Below the pieces are notes generated by a model, which was not told the origin of the DNA, searched no databases, and saw only the letters and a list, made by a program, of their open reading frames with translations. From Burkholderia pyrrocinia (lineage in GTDB: Bacteria > Pseudomonadota > Gammaproteobacteria > Burkholderiales > Burkholderiaceae), in contig NZ_CP024904.1 in the NCBI RefSeq assembly GCF_003330765.1, positions 558,001 through 622,000 on the forward strand: a DNA stretch of 64,000 nucleotides, given 5' to 3'. A program made the translations under genes and the position numbers. Shown here piece by piece: positions 17,554-26,894 of this stretch (position 1 is its first letter; each line of letters begins with the position of its first letter).

Positions 17554-18747
17554 TCAGATGTTCTCGAAGATGGCAGCAATTCCCTGACCGCCGCCGATAC
17601 ACATCGTCACGAGCGCGTAACGCCCGCCGATGCGCTTCAGTTCGTACAGCGCCTTGACCGTGATCAATGCGCCGGTCGCGCCGATCGGGTGACCGAGCGA
17701 GATGCCCGACCCGTTCGGGTTGACCTTCGCGGGATCGAGGCCGAGTTCCTGCGTGACCGCGCAGGCCTGCGCGGCGAACGCCTCGTTCGCCTCGATCACG
17801 TCGAGGTCGGCGATCGTCAGGCCCGCGCGTTCGAGCGCCTTTTGCGTGGCCGGCACGGGGCCGATGCCCATGTACGCCGGATCGACGCCCGCGTGCGCAT
17901 ACGCGACGAGACGCGCGAGCGGCTTCACGCCCTGCGCGCGCGCAGCGTCCGCGCTCATCATCAGCACCGCCGCGGCCGCATCGTTGATGCCCGATGCATT
18001 GCCGGCCGTCACGGTGCCGTTCTCCTTCGCAAACACCGGGCGCAGCTTCGTGAAATCATCCAGGCTCGCGTCGAGGCGCACGTGCTCGTCGGTGTCGAAC
18101 GCAACCTCGCCCTTCTTCGTGCGGATCGAGATCGGCAGGATCTGATCCTTGAAGCGCCCTTCCGCGATCGCGCGCGCCGCGCGACGATGCGATTCGAGTG
18201 CGAGCGCATCCTGCGCATCGCGCGAGATGCCGTACTTGCGTGCAACGTTCTCGGCCGTCACGCCCATGTGGATCGTCTGGAACGGGTCGTGCAGCGCGCC
18301 GAGCATCATGTCGACGAGCTTGCCGTCCCCCATGCGCTGGCCGAAGCGCGCGGCCGGCACGGTGTACGGCGCGCGGCTCATGTTCTCCGACCCGCCGCCG
18401 ATCGCGACATCGGCATCGCCGAGCATGATCGTCTGCGCGGCCGACACGATCGCCTGCAGGCCCGAGCCGCACAGGCGGTTCACGGTCAGCGCCGGCGCGT
18501 GCTGCGCGACGCCGCCGTCGATCGCCGCGACGCGCGCGAGATACATGTCCTTCGGCTCGGTGTTCACGACGTGGCCGAACACGACATGCCCGACCGCGTC
18601 GCCCGGCACGTTCGCGCGCGACAGCACTTCGCGCACGACCTTCGCACCGAGGTCGGTCGGCGAGAAATCCTTCAGGCTGCCGCCGAAATCACCGATCGCG
18701 GTACGGACACCGCTCACCACCACGACTTCTTTCGCTGCATTGCTCAT
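17554..18747 (-). CDS. bktB: Beta-ketothiolase (acetyl-CoA acyltransferase), BktB type
   Basis: A 397-aa thiolase. The nucleophile is C93 in [11 protein letters not shown]. The other catalytic residues are H353 in [10 protein letters not shown] and C383 in CIGGGQG. It resembles Cupriavidus necator BktB along its length, an enzyme accepting C4-C5 3-ketoacyl-CoAs. It cleaves 3-ketoacyl-CoA or condenses acyl-CoAs. It is cotranscribed with the hydroxyacyl-CoA dehydrogenase and downstream of ETF-quinone oxidoreductase. Confidence 0.93.
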   Translation of the reverse strand: MSNAAKEVVVVSGVRTAIGDFGGSLKDFSPTDLGAKVVREVLSRANVPGDAVGHVVFGHVVNTEPKDMYLARVAAIDGGVAQHAPALTVNRLCGSGLQAIVSAAQTIMLGDADVAIGGGSENMSRAPYTVPAARFGQRMGDGKLVDMMLGALHDPFQTIHMGVTAENVARKYGISRDAQDALALESHRRAARAIAEGRFKDQILPISIRTKKGEVAFDTDEHVRLDASLDDFTKLRPVFAKENGTVTAGNASGINDAAAAVLMMSADAARAQGVKPLARLVAYAHAGVDPAYMGIGPVPATQKALERAGLTIADLDVIEANEAFAAQACAVTQELGLDPAKVNPNGSGISLGHPIGATGALITVKALYELKRIGGRYALVTMCIGGGQGIAAIFENI

Positions 18748-18789
18748 CGTCTGCTCCGGTTCGTTCGCGCACGCATGCGCGTTGATGCG

Positions 18790-20463
18790 TTACATGTTCG
18801 GGTAATTCGGCCCGCCGCTGCCTTCGGGCGTGACCCACACGATGTTCTGCGTCGGGTCCTTGATATCGCAGGTCTTGCAGTGCACGCAGTTCTGCGCGTT
18901 GATCACCAGCCGATCGCTGCCGTCGTCGTTCTTCACGAACTCGTACACCGCCGCCGGGCAGAACCGCCCCTCCGGCCCCGCGTACGTGCGCAGGTTCACG
19001 TTCACCGGCACGCTCGCATCCTTCAGCGTCAGGTGCGCGGGCTGGTTCTCCTCATGGTTCGTGTTCGAGACGAACACCGACGACAGCCGGTCGAACGTCA
19101 GCTTGCCGTCCGGCTTCGGATACGCGATCGGCTCGCACTGCGATGCCGGCTTCAGCATCTCGTGGTCCGCGTGCTGGTGATGCAGCGTCCACGGCACGTT
19201 GCCGCCCATCACCTTCTGCTCGAGCCCGACCATCAGCGTGCCCAGGTACAGCCCCTTGGCCATCCACTGCTTGAAGTTGCGCGCGCGGTACAGTTCCGTG
19301 TACAGCCACGACTGCTTGAAAGCGTCCGGATACGCGTTGAGCTCATCCGACTGGCGGCCGGCCTGCACCGCGTCGAACGCGGCGTCGGCCGCCAGCATGC
19401 CGGTCTTGATCGCCGCGTGGCTGCCCTTGATCCGCGAGGCGTTCAGGAAGCCCGCGTCGTCGCCGATCAGCGCGCCGCCCGGGAACACCGTCTTCGGCAG
19501 CGACAGCAGCCCGCCCGCGGTGATCGCGCGCGCGCCGTACGACACGCGCTTGCCGCCTTCCAGGAACGCGCGGATCGACGGGTGCGTCTTGTAGCGCTGG
19601 AACTCCTCGAACGGCGACAGGTACGGGTTCGTGTAGCCGAGGCCCACCACGAAGCCGACCACCACCTGGTTGTTGTCCATGTGATACAGGAACGAGCCGC
19701 CGTAGGTATCCGACTTCAGCGGCCAGCCGGCCGTGTGGATCACGAGGCCCGGCTTGTGCTTCGCGGGATCGATTTCCCACAGTTCCTTGATGCCGATCCC
19801 GTACGCCTGCGGATCCGCGTTCGCGTCGAGCTTGAACTTCGCGATCAGCTGGCGGCCGAGGTGGCCGCGGCAGCCTTCGGCGAACAGCGTGTACTTCGCG
19901 TGCAGTTCCATGCCGAGCTGGAAGTTCTCGGTCGGCTCGCCGTCCTTGCCCACGCCCATGTTGCCGGTCGCGACGCCTTTGACCGAGCCGTCGTCGTGGT
20001 ACAGGATCTCGGCGGCCGGGAAGCCCGGGAAGATCTCGACGCCCAGCGCCTCGGCCTGCGTGCCGAGCCAGCGCGTGACGTTGCCCAGCGAGATCACGTA
20101 GTTGCCGTGGTTCTTGAAGTTCTCGGGCAGCGCCCAGTTCGGCGTCGTTACCGCGCTCTTCTCGGACAGGAACAGGAAGCGGTCTTCGCTCACCTCGACG
20201 GTGAGCGGCGCGCCCTGTTCCTTCCAGTCGGGGAACAGTTCGGTGATCGCGCGCGGGTCCATCACCGCACCCGACAGGATGTGCGCGCCGATCTCGGAAC
20301 CCTTCTCGAGCACGCACACGCCGATCTCGGCGCCTTTCTCGGCGGCCAGCTGCTTGAGCCGGATCGCCGCCGACAGCCCGGCGGGGCCGCCGCCGACGAT
20401 CACGACGTCGTATTCCATCGATTCGCGCGGGCCATATTGCGCGAGCAAGTCCTGTGTGGTCAA
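18790..20463 (-). CDS. Electron transfer flavoprotein-ubiquinone oxidoreductase
   Basis: A 557-aa membrane-associated FAD/[4Fe-4S] protein that passes electrons from ETF to ubiquinone, draining acyl-CoA dehydrogenases. The FAD loop VVIVGGGPAGLSAAIRL lies near residues 20-36. The C-terminal ferredoxin-like cluster motif NCVHCKTCDIKDP is present, with the fourth Cys upstream in GRFCPAAVYEF. It lies 36 bases after the acyl-CoA dehydrogenase, its functional partner. Confidence 0.94.
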   Translation of the reverse strand: MTTQDLLAQYGPRESMEYDVVIVGGGPAGLSAAIRLKQLAAEKGAEIGVCVLEKGSEIGAHILSGAVMDPRAITELFPDWKEQGAPLTVEVSEDRFLFLSEKSAVTTPNWALPENFKNHGNYVISLGNVTRWLGTQAEALGVEIFPGFPAAEILYHDDGSVKGVATGNMGVGKDGEPTENFQLGMELHAKYTLFAEGCRGHLGRQLIAKFKLDANADPQAYGIGIKELWEIDPAKHKPGLVIHTAGWPLKSDTYGGSFLYHMDNNQVVVGFVVGLGYTNPYLSPFEEFQRYKTHPSIRAFLEGGKRVSYGARAITAGGLLSLPKTVFPGGALIGDDAGFLNASRIKGSHAAIKTGMLAADAAFDAVQAGRQSDELNAYPDAFKQSWLYTELYRARNFKQWMAKGLYLGTLMVGLEQKVMGGNVPWTLHHQHADHEMLKPASQCEPIAYPKPDGKLTFDRLSSVFVSNTNHEENQPAHLTLKDASVPVNVNLRTYAGPEGRFCPAAVYEFVKNDDGSDRLVINAQNCVHCKTCDIKDPTQNIVWVTPEGSGGPNYPNM

Positions 20464-20499
20464 AATCCTGTCTCCTCCTGCGCCCCGACCGTCAATCGA

Positions 20500-22290
20500 T
20501 CAGAACTGGTCTTCCGTCAACGCGAGCACGCTCTCGTTGCCCTTCGTGCCGACGATCGACGCTTCGAGCCCGCCTGCCTGCACCAGAATGTGCTCAGCGT
20601 AGCATTGCGCGATCGCGATCTTCGCGTCGAAGAACGCCGGGTCGCTCGCGCGCTTCGCCTGCGCCGCCACCAGCGCGCGCGCCATCTGCCATCCGCACAG
20701 CACCACGCCCGCCAGCTTCAGGTACGGCACGCTGCCCGCGAACACCGCGTTCGGGTCCTGCTTCACGTTCGCCACCACGTAATCCACCACCGCCGACAGC
20801 GCTCGCGCGCCCTGCTCCAGCTGCGCCTTCATCGATGCGGCCGCCGCGCCGTCCAGCCGGCCCAGCGCCGCCACCGTCTCGCCGATCTCCGCGATCAGCG
20901 CCTTCGCCACCGCGCCGCCGTCGCGCATCGTCTTGCGACCCACCAGGTCGTTCGCCTGGATCGCCGTCGTCCCTTCGTAGATCGCCAGGATCCGCGCATC
21001 GCGGTAGTACTGCGCCGCGCCCGTCTCCTCGATGAAGCCCATCCCGCCGTGCACCTGCACGCCCAGGCTCGCCACGTCGTTCACCATCTCCGTGCTCCAG
21101 CCCTTCACCACCGGCACCAGATACTCGTAGATTGCCTGATGACGGGCCCGCGTCGCCTCGTCCGAATGGCGGTGGGCAATGTCGCTGTGCGCGGCTGCCA
21201 CGTACGCCAGCGCCCGTGCGCCTTCGGTCAGCGCGCGCATCGTGCCGAGCATCCGGCGCACGTCCGGGTGATGGATGATCGTCACCGACTGCTTCGCCGA
21301 CCCGTCCACCGGGCGGCTCTGCACGCGTTCCTTCGCGAATTCCGCCGCCTTCTGGTACGCACGGTCGGCCACGCCGATCCCCTGCATCCCGACCCCGAAG
21401 CGCGCCGCGTTCATCATGATGAACATGTATTCGAGGCCGCGGTTCTCCTCGCCGATCAGGTAGCCGATCGCGCCGCCGTGGTCGCCGTATTGCAGCACCG
21501 CCGTCGGGCTCGCCTTGATCCCGAGCTTGTGCTCGATCGACACGCAGTGCACGTCGTTGCGCGCGCCCGGCGAGCCGTCTTCGTTGACCATGAACTTCGG
21601 CACGATGAACAGCGAGATGCCCTTCACGCCTTCCGGCGCGTTCGGCGTGCGCGCCAGCACCAGGTGGACGATGTTGTCCGCCATGTCGTGCTCGCCCCAC
21701 GTGATGAAGATCTTCGTGCCGAACACCTTGTACGTGCCGTCGCCCTGCGGCTCGGCGCGCGAGCGCACCAGCGCCAGATCGGAGCCCGCCTGCGGCTCGG
21801 TCAGGTTCATCGTGCCGGTCCATTCGCCCGAGATCAGCTTCGGCACGTAGCGCTGCTTCTGCTCGTCGGTGCCGGCCGTCAGCAGCGCCTCGATCGCGCC
21901 GTCGGTCAACAGCGGACACAACGCGAACGACAGGTTCGACGCGTTCAGCATCTCGATGCACGGCGTCGCGATCAGCTTCGGCAGCCCCTGTCCGTCGTAC
22001 TCGACCGGATGCTGCAGCCCCTGCCAGCCGCCTTCGACGAACTGGCGGAACGCTTCCGCGAAGCCCGGCGTCGCCGTCACGACACCGTCCTTCCAGGTGC
22101 TCGGGTTGCGGTCGCCTTCGACGTTCAGCGGCGCCAGCACCTCGCCGCAGAATTTAGCGGACTCGTCGAGCACGGCCTGCGCCGTGTCGTAACCCGCATC
22201 CTCGAAGCCCGGCAACTGCGCGACGGCGTCGATGTCCGCGAGTTCCTTCAGCACGAACAGCATGTCCTTGACGGGGGCGTTATAGCTCAT
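20500..22290 (-). CDS. Acyl-CoA dehydrogenase, DmdC/long type
   Basis: A 596-aa FAD acyl-CoA dehydrogenase of the long type related to DmdC (3-methylmercaptopropionyl-CoA dehydrogenase). Features are an N-terminal domain, the flavin/substrate motif MNLTEPQAGSDL, the catalytic-Glu motif AIYEGTTAIQ, and an extra C-terminal domain of about 120 residues. The start MSYNAPVKDMLF at 22290 is the family start; the frame is open 77 codons further upstream but without homology. Members act on various acyl-CoAs, so the substrate is not set. Confidence 0.9.
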   Translation of the reverse strand: MSYNAPVKDMLFVLKELADIDAVAQLPGFEDAGYDTAQAVLDESAKFCGEVLAPLNVEGDRNPSTWKDGVVTATPGFAEAFRQFVEGGWQGLQHPVEYDGQGLPKLIATPCIEMLNASNLSFALCPLLTDGAIEALLTAGTDEQKQRYVPKLISGEWTGTMNLTEPQAGSDLALVRSRAEPQGDGTYKVFGTKIFITWGEHDMADNIVHLVLARTPNAPEGVKGISLFIVPKFMVNEDGSPGARNDVHCVSIEHKLGIKASPTAVLQYGDHGGAIGYLIGEENRGLEYMFIMMNAARFGVGMQGIGVADRAYQKAAEFAKERVQSRPVDGSAKQSVTIIHHPDVRRMLGTMRALTEGARALAYVAAAHSDIAHRHSDEATRARHQAIYEYLVPVVKGWSTEMVNDVASLGVQVHGGMGFIEETGAAQYYRDARILAIYEGTTAIQANDLVGRKTMRDGGAVAKALIAEIGETVAALGRLDGAAAASMKAQLEQGARALSAVVDYVVANVKQDPNAVFAGSVPYLKLAGVVLCGWQMARALVAAQAKRASDPAFFDAKIAIAQCYAEHILVQAGGLEASIVGTKGNESVLALTEDQF

Positions 22291-22661
22291 GGTCGATGTT
22301 CCAATCAGGCGGTGAATGAGGTGCGCAACAGGGCTCGATACGGCAAAACCGGCCAGACCCAGGCGACGACGTGACCCATCGTAATGCCGCGATGGCGGAT
22401 TCCCATTGTCATATTCGGCCCACCTGGTGACAAAATCGGCCACGGAATGCACGGGCACTGCCGGAAACGGCCGGCTGGATAGGGGTTTGGCCGGAGCCGG
22501 TTTTGGTGAATCGGCGAGCAAGCGGTGTGCCGGACGGTGTGGCCGAGCGCGCCGGCAGCGGATGCCGACAACGGGAGCCGGTTATGGGAATCGTCTATGG
22601 GAGCCGGCCATGGGAACAAACGAAGGAAGCCGGTTATGGGAACCGGTTTGAAAAAAGCGCA
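22291..22661. other. Intergenic region upstream of the acyl-CoA dehydrogenase operon
   Basis: This holds the promoter side of the leftward beta-oxidation operon and the 3' end of the AraC gene. The main visible structure is the 26-base tandem repeat (22573-22650) and a weaker copy near 22493. Small overlapping frames here are not convincing genes. Confidence 0.5.
22573..22650. repeat. Three 26-bp direct repeats
   Basis: Units begin at 22573, 22599 and 22625. The first 18 bases of each are nearly identical (GGGAGCCGGTTATGGGAA and variants with one to three changes). A degenerate fourth copy starts at about 22493 (GGAGCCGGTTTTGG...). The array ends 12 bases before the stop codon end of the AraC gene. 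Directly repeated sites of this spacing could be binding sites for a regulator, or a neutral minisatellite. Confidence 0.75.
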
Positions 22662-23708
22662 CTACGCGCGCCGCCGATACGTCCCCGGCGTGCTCCCCGT
22701 CCAGTGCCGGAACGCGCGATGGAACGCGCTCGGATCGTCGAAGCCGATATCGGCGCCGATCGCCGCGATCGTGTCGGGCGTATCGGTCAGGCGCTGGATC
22801 GCGATGTCGCGCCGCAGTTCGTCCTTGAGCACCTGGAACGTCGTCCCTTCGGCGGCCAGATGGCGGCTCAGCGTGCGCACCGAGCAATGCAGGTGCTCGG
22901 CCGCCTGGTCGATCGCGGGCAGGTCGGGCAACGCCGCCGACAGGTACTGCCGCACGCGATGGCACACGAGCTGTTCGCTGAACGATTCGAAGATCCAGTC
23001 GCCGGGCGCGCGCGCGAGAAACTTGCCCAGGTTGCGCTTGCTCTGCCGGATCGGCGCGTCGAGGTAGTCCGCGCTGAAGCGCATCAGCGTGCGCTCGCAG
23101 TCGAACTGCACGGACCCCGAGAAGAAGTACAGGTGGTCGACCGCATGGCGCGGCCGCGGGCACGCCAACTCGATGTGCAGCAACGGGATCTTCTGCCCGA
23201 TCAACCACGAACACACGCCGTGCACGAGCTTGAGCATCAGTTCCTGGCCGAGCGCACCGATCGGGCCGATGACCGCGTTCGGGCGCAGCAGCACCTGCGC
23301 GACGAGGCCGTCGCGCTTCGATTCGACGAAGAAGTCGTCGAGCAGGATATGGAAGAATTGCCCGAAGCGGTGGAGCGTCGTTTCGAGGTTGCGCGCATCG
23401 AGCAGGCTCAGGCACAGGTACTTCAGCGTACCGCCACGCAGCGGGCGCGAGAAGATGCCGGGCATCTCGTCGTCGAGGTCGATCGCGAGCGTGCGGTACA
23501 GCGTCGAGAACTGCTCCTCCGTCACGCGCGCATGCGGTTCGCCGAGCAGCTCGACCGGAATGCCGGCTCCGCGCAGATAGCGTTCGACCACGTCGCGCTG
23601 CGCGCCCGCGCTCGCGAGGAAGCCGTTGACGAGCGAGATCGGCACCGTCGCGCTCGGCGACGGCAGCGCACGCCCGGGCCGGGCGGAAAGTGAATCTGAG
23701 CCGGTCAT
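22662..23708 (-). CDS. AraC-family transcriptional regulator
   Basis: A 348-aa AraC-type regulator. The N-terminal part (about 25-230) resembles the ligand domain of the OruR/ArgR-like branch. The C-terminal HTH pair is at about 255-345: LHCSVRTLSRHLAAEGTTF and IGADIGFDDPSAFHRAFRHWTG. The start at 23708 (MTGSDS) has GGGGA upstream. It lies between the acyl-CoA ligase and the acyl-CoA dehydrogenase on the same strand and probably activates fatty-acid use. A scrap of a close relative lies at 8441-8488. Confidence 0.88.
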   Translation of the reverse strand: MTGSDSLSARPGRALPSPSATVPISLVNGFLASAGAQRDVVERYLRGAGIPVELLGEPHARVTEEQFSTLYRTLAIDLDDEMPGIFSRPLRGGTLKYLCLSLLDARNLETTLHRFGQFFHILLDDFFVESKRDGLVAQVLLRPNAVIGPIGALGQELMLKLVHGVCSWLIGQKIPLLHIELACPRPRHAVDHLYFFSGSVQFDCERTLMRFSADYLDAPIRQSKRNLGKFLARAPGDWIFESFSEQLVCHRVRQYLSAALPDLPAIDQAAEHLHCSVRTLSRHLAAEGTTFQVLKDELRRDIAIQRLTDTPDTIAAIGADIGFDDPSAFHRAFRHWTGSTPGTYRRRA

Positions 23709-23778
23709 CGCGTCCCCGTCGATCGAACCGCTCGCATTGTACTTGAGCGGCCTCCGCGGAACCTTCGGGGCCTTCGGC

Positions 23779-23816
23779 GCGCCGGGCCGCGCTGCCGCGG
23801 CAGCGCGGCCCGGCGC
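23779..23816. terminator. Perfect 38-bp GC palindrome after the acyl-CoA ligase
   Basis: Two 19-base arms with no spacer (left arm 23779-23797, right arm 23798-23816) start 2 bases past the ligase stop codon. A transcript would fold into a very stable hairpin. No U-run follows, so it may act as a terminator or an RNA stabiliser between the ligase and the AraC gene. Confidence 0.6.
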
Positions 23817-23818
23817 CA

Positions 23819-25453
23819 TCAGTCGGTGCGGCTGAGTTCCCGGCGCAGGATCTTGCCGACGGTCGACTTCGGCAGCCGGTCGACGAAGCGGACGAGCCTC
23901 GGCACCTTGTAGGCCGCGAGGCTCGCGCGGCAATGCGCGACGAGTTGCGCCTCCGTCACGTCGGCATCCGGCGCCAGCACCACGAACAGCTTGACGGCCT
24001 CGCCCGTGCGCGCGTCCGGCACGCCGATGCACGCGCATTCGGCGACACCCGGCAGCGCGGTCGCGACGGCTTCCACCTCGTTCGGGTACACGTTGAAACC
24101 CGACACGATGATCATGTCCTTCTTGCGGTCGACGATCCGCAGGAAGCCGGCCTCGTCGAACACGCCGACGTCGCCGGTGCGGAAATAGCCGTCCGCGGTG
24201 AACGCGGCCGCGTTCGCTTCCGGTTTCTGCCAGTAGCCGGTCATCACCTGGGGCCCCTTCACGCAGATCTCGCCCGGCTCGCCGATCGCCGCCTCGCGAT
24301 CCTGGTCGTCGAGCAGCTTCACGTCGGTCGACGGCAACGGCAGGCCCGTGGTGCCCGTGAACGCGTCGATGGACTGCGGGTTGAACGACACGACCGGCGA
24401 CGTTTCCGACAGCCCGTAACCCTCGCGGATGAAATTGCCCGTCACGGCCTTCCAGCGCGACGAGATCACGTCGATCACCGCCGTGCCGCCGCCGGCCGAC
24501 AGCTTCAGCCGCGACCAGTCGACTTCCTTCAGGCGCGGATGGCCGGCGAGCCCCGCGTACAGCGTGTTCACGCCGACGAACACGGTCGGCCGCGCGGCCT
24601 TCAGTACGTCGATGAACGCGTCCATGTCGCGCGGGTTCGCGACGAGCCAGTTCTGCGCGCCGATCGCGAAGTAGGACAGGAAGTTCACCGTCAGCGCGAA
24701 GATGTGGTACAGCGGGATCGCCGTGACGACGACTTCCTCGCCCGGCTCCCGCGCGTCCTGCACGATCGCCGCGAACTGTTCGATGTTCGCGACGAGGTTG
24801 CGATGCGACAGCGCCGCGCCCTTCGACAATCCGGTCGTGCCGCCGGTGTACTGCAGCAGCAGCAGGTCCGCGCCGCCCAGCGCAGCCGGCTCGCACGCGA
24901 GCGATTCGCCCGCGGCGAGCGCGTCCGCGAGCGCGATCGAACCGGGCGGCAGCGCATCGCATGCGCCGGCCGGCGCGTCGACGACGCCGAGATCGCCGCG
25001 CCCCACGCTCAGCACGGTGCGCACGCGCGTGCCGCCGACCACGTCGGCGAACGTGCCCATCGACCCGCCGCACACGACGGCCACCTCGACGCCCGCGTCG
25101 TTGAGCTGATGCTCGAGCTCGCGCGCCGTGTAGTGCGGGTTCACGTTGACCTGGATCGCGCCGATCTTCGCGACGGCGACGAACGTGACCGGAAACGCGA
25201 GCACGTTGGGCAGCATCACGGCCACGCGATCGCCCTTGCGGACGCCGACGACTTGCTGCAGATACGCGGCCAGCGCGGTCGACAGGCGGTCGACGTCGGC
25301 GTAGGTGAGCGTGCGGCCGAACGCGTGGAACGCCGGACGGTCGGCGAAACGGCGCATCGCGTCGTCCAGCAACGCGCTGACGGAAGGATAGCGATCGGGG
25401 TCGATCTCGGCGGGGATCGAGCCGTACGACCCGGTCCAGTGTCTGTTCGTCAT
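23819..25453 (-). CDS. AMP-dependent acyl-CoA synthetase (FadD-like)
   Basis: A 544-aa adenylate-forming ligase converting a fatty acid, ATP and CoA to acyl-CoA. The P-loop is YTGGTTGLSKGA; the A5 motif is GYGLSETSP; the hinge is GDVGVFDEAGFLRIVDRKKD; and the C-terminal catalytic Lys lies in LPKSTVGKILRREL. Ribosome site AGGAG precedes the ATG. Chain-length preference cannot be read. It heads the leftward beta-oxidation region. Confidence 0.92.
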   Translation of the reverse strand: MTNRHWTGSYGSIPAEIDPDRYPSVSALLDDAMRRFADRPAFHAFGRTLTYADVDRLSTALAAYLQQVVGVRKGDRVAVMLPNVLAFPVTFVAVAKIGAIQVNVNPHYTARELEHQLNDAGVEVAVVCGGSMGTFADVVGGTRVRTVLSVGRGDLGVVDAPAGACDALPPGSIALADALAAGESLACEPAALGGADLLLLQYTGGTTGLSKGAALSHRNLVANIEQFAAIVQDAREPGEEVVVTAIPLYHIFALTVNFLSYFAIGAQNWLVANPRDMDAFIDVLKAARPTVFVGVNTLYAGLAGHPRLKEVDWSRLKLSAGGGTAVIDVISSRWKAVTGNFIREGYGLSETSPVVSFNPQSIDAFTGTTGLPLPSTDVKLLDDQDREAAIGEPGEICVKGPQVMTGYWQKPEANAAAFTADGYFRTGDVGVFDEAGFLRIVDRKKDMIIVSGFNVYPNEVEAVATALPGVAECACIGVPDARTGEAVKLFVVLAPDADVTEAQLVAHCRASLAAYKVPRLVRFVDRLPKSTVGKILRRELSRTD

Positions 25454-25765
25454 GTCTCGCTCCTGATGGACGGCGCGCAGGCGGCCGGGACCCGCCCCGG
25501 GCCGGCATCGCGCCGCTCACACGGCGGCCTGCACGCCTCGGGGGCGCGGGCCGTCGCCTGACCGGTGACTATCGCCCGCGCAGCGCGCTTTGCAAATGAT
25601 CCGGCCGGCCGAAAAGATGATCGAAACGGACAGGCAGTCGCCCGGCAGCCGGTCAATCCGCCCCCCTCGATGGCCCGCATCAGGGTGAACCCTGTGGCGC
25701 GCCCGTGCGTTCCGGCGCAAAATCGCGAGCCCGGAACGATATCGAATCGGACGCAGGATCCCGTC
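25454..25765. other. Divergent spacer, ligase / AraC
   Basis: A GC-rich spacer of 312 bases between the leftward ligase and the rightward AraC gene. It must hold both promoters. I see no clear -35/-10 pair or strong palindrome that I would defend. Confidence 0.3.
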
Positions 25766-26866
25766 ATGCCGCGCAGTGCGCTCTTGAACCCGACGGCCGC
25801 CCGCGCAGCCCGCCTGCCGGACGCCACACCCGCCCACGCGTTGCGCGAGCAGCGCTTCTCGCCGGCCAAGCTGGCCGTGCTGATCGACGTGGCGGCGCAA
25901 GCCGGCCTCGATCCGGCCACGGTGCTCGACGGCACCGGCCTCACGCGGGCTACCGTCGCGGACCCGTTCACGCTCACGTCGCCACTGCAGTTCCTGACGG
26001 CCGCACGCAATGCGATCAGCCGGTACGACGGCTCCGATCTCGGCGTGCGCGTCGGCCACCTGCTGCATGCGTCGAGCTACGGGATGTACGGCTACGCGAT
26101 GCTGTGCTCGGAATCGCTCGCGCACGCGTTCGATTCGGCCGTCAAATATCACCGGCTCGCGAACGGCATGCTCGCGATCCGCTGGGTCCAACAGGGCGAT
26201 ACCGCGTCGTGGCTGTTGCCCGATCGGCACGAAGTCGCGCTGCCCGATCTCGACGAACCGCTGTACCGCTTCCTGATCGACATGCAGTTCGCTCTGCACG
26301 TGACGATCATCAAGGACGTGATGGGTGCGTGGTGCGTGCCGGCGCGCGCGCAGTTCGCGCAGCCGCAGCCGGCGCACGCGGCGCGGTTGGCCGATGCGCT
26401 CGAATGCCCGATCGCATTCGACCAGCCGCATCATGTGCTCAGCTATCCGGCCGCATGGCTCACCCGCGCACCGCAGCTCGCGAATCCGATCACCGCCGCG
26501 CAGGTATCGTCGCACTGCGCGCGCCTGCTCGACGAATTGCGCAGCCACGCCGGCGTCACGCGGCGCGTATACCAGGAACTCACACGCACGCCCGGGCAGT
26601 TTCCGGACATCGACGCGATCGCGGAGAGCCTGTGCATGACGTCGCGCACGCTGCGCCGCAAGCTCGAAGCCGAAGGAACGTCGTACAGCGAACTGCTGAC
26701 GAGCGTGCGCAAGGCGCTCGCGATCGACTACCTCAGCACGACCACGCTCAGCACCGAGGACATCGCGCAGACGCTCGGCTTCAGCGATGCGGTCGGATTC
26801 CGCCACGCGTTCAAGCGCTGGACCGGCACGACGCCGAGCGACGTGCGGCGCAAGCGTGGCGGGTGA
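25766..26866 (+). CDS. AraC-family transcriptional regulator
   Basis: A 366-aa regulator with an N-terminal AraC-binding-like domain (about 35-225, e.g. LGVRVGHLLHASSYGMYGYAML) and C-terminal HTH (about 265-360: LCMTSRTLRRKLEAEGTSY and TLGFSDAVGFRHAFKRWTGTTP). The start at 25766 has AGGAT upstream. It is divergent from the acyl-CoA ligase, which it may control. It converges on the histidine kinase gene. Confidence 0.87.
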   Translation: MPRSALLNPTAARAARLPDATPAHALREQRFSPAKLAVLIDVAAQAGLDPATVLDGTGLTRATVADPFTLTSPLQFLTAARNAISRYDGSDLGVRVGHLLHASSYGMYGYAMLCSESLAHAFDSAVKYHRLANGMLAIRWVQQGDTASWLLPDRHEVALPDLDEPLYRFLIDMQFALHVTIIKDVMGAWCVPARAQFAQPQPAHAARLADALECPIAFDQPHHVLSYPAAWLTRAPQLANPITAAQVSSHCARLLDELRSHAGVTRRVYQELTRTPGQFPDIDAIAESLCMTSRTLRRKLEAEGTSYSELLTSVRKALAIDYLSTTTLSTEDIAQTLGFSDAVGFRHAFKRWTGTTPSDVRRKRGG

Positions 26867-26894
26867 GCGCGGGCCCGAACGCCATTGACGGACT

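Noticed and set aside
17536..22374. A 1612-codon plus-strand frame opposite the beta-oxidation genes
   Set aside because: It is antisense to four clearly recognised genes and its Arg/His-rich translation is typical of GC-rich shadow frames.
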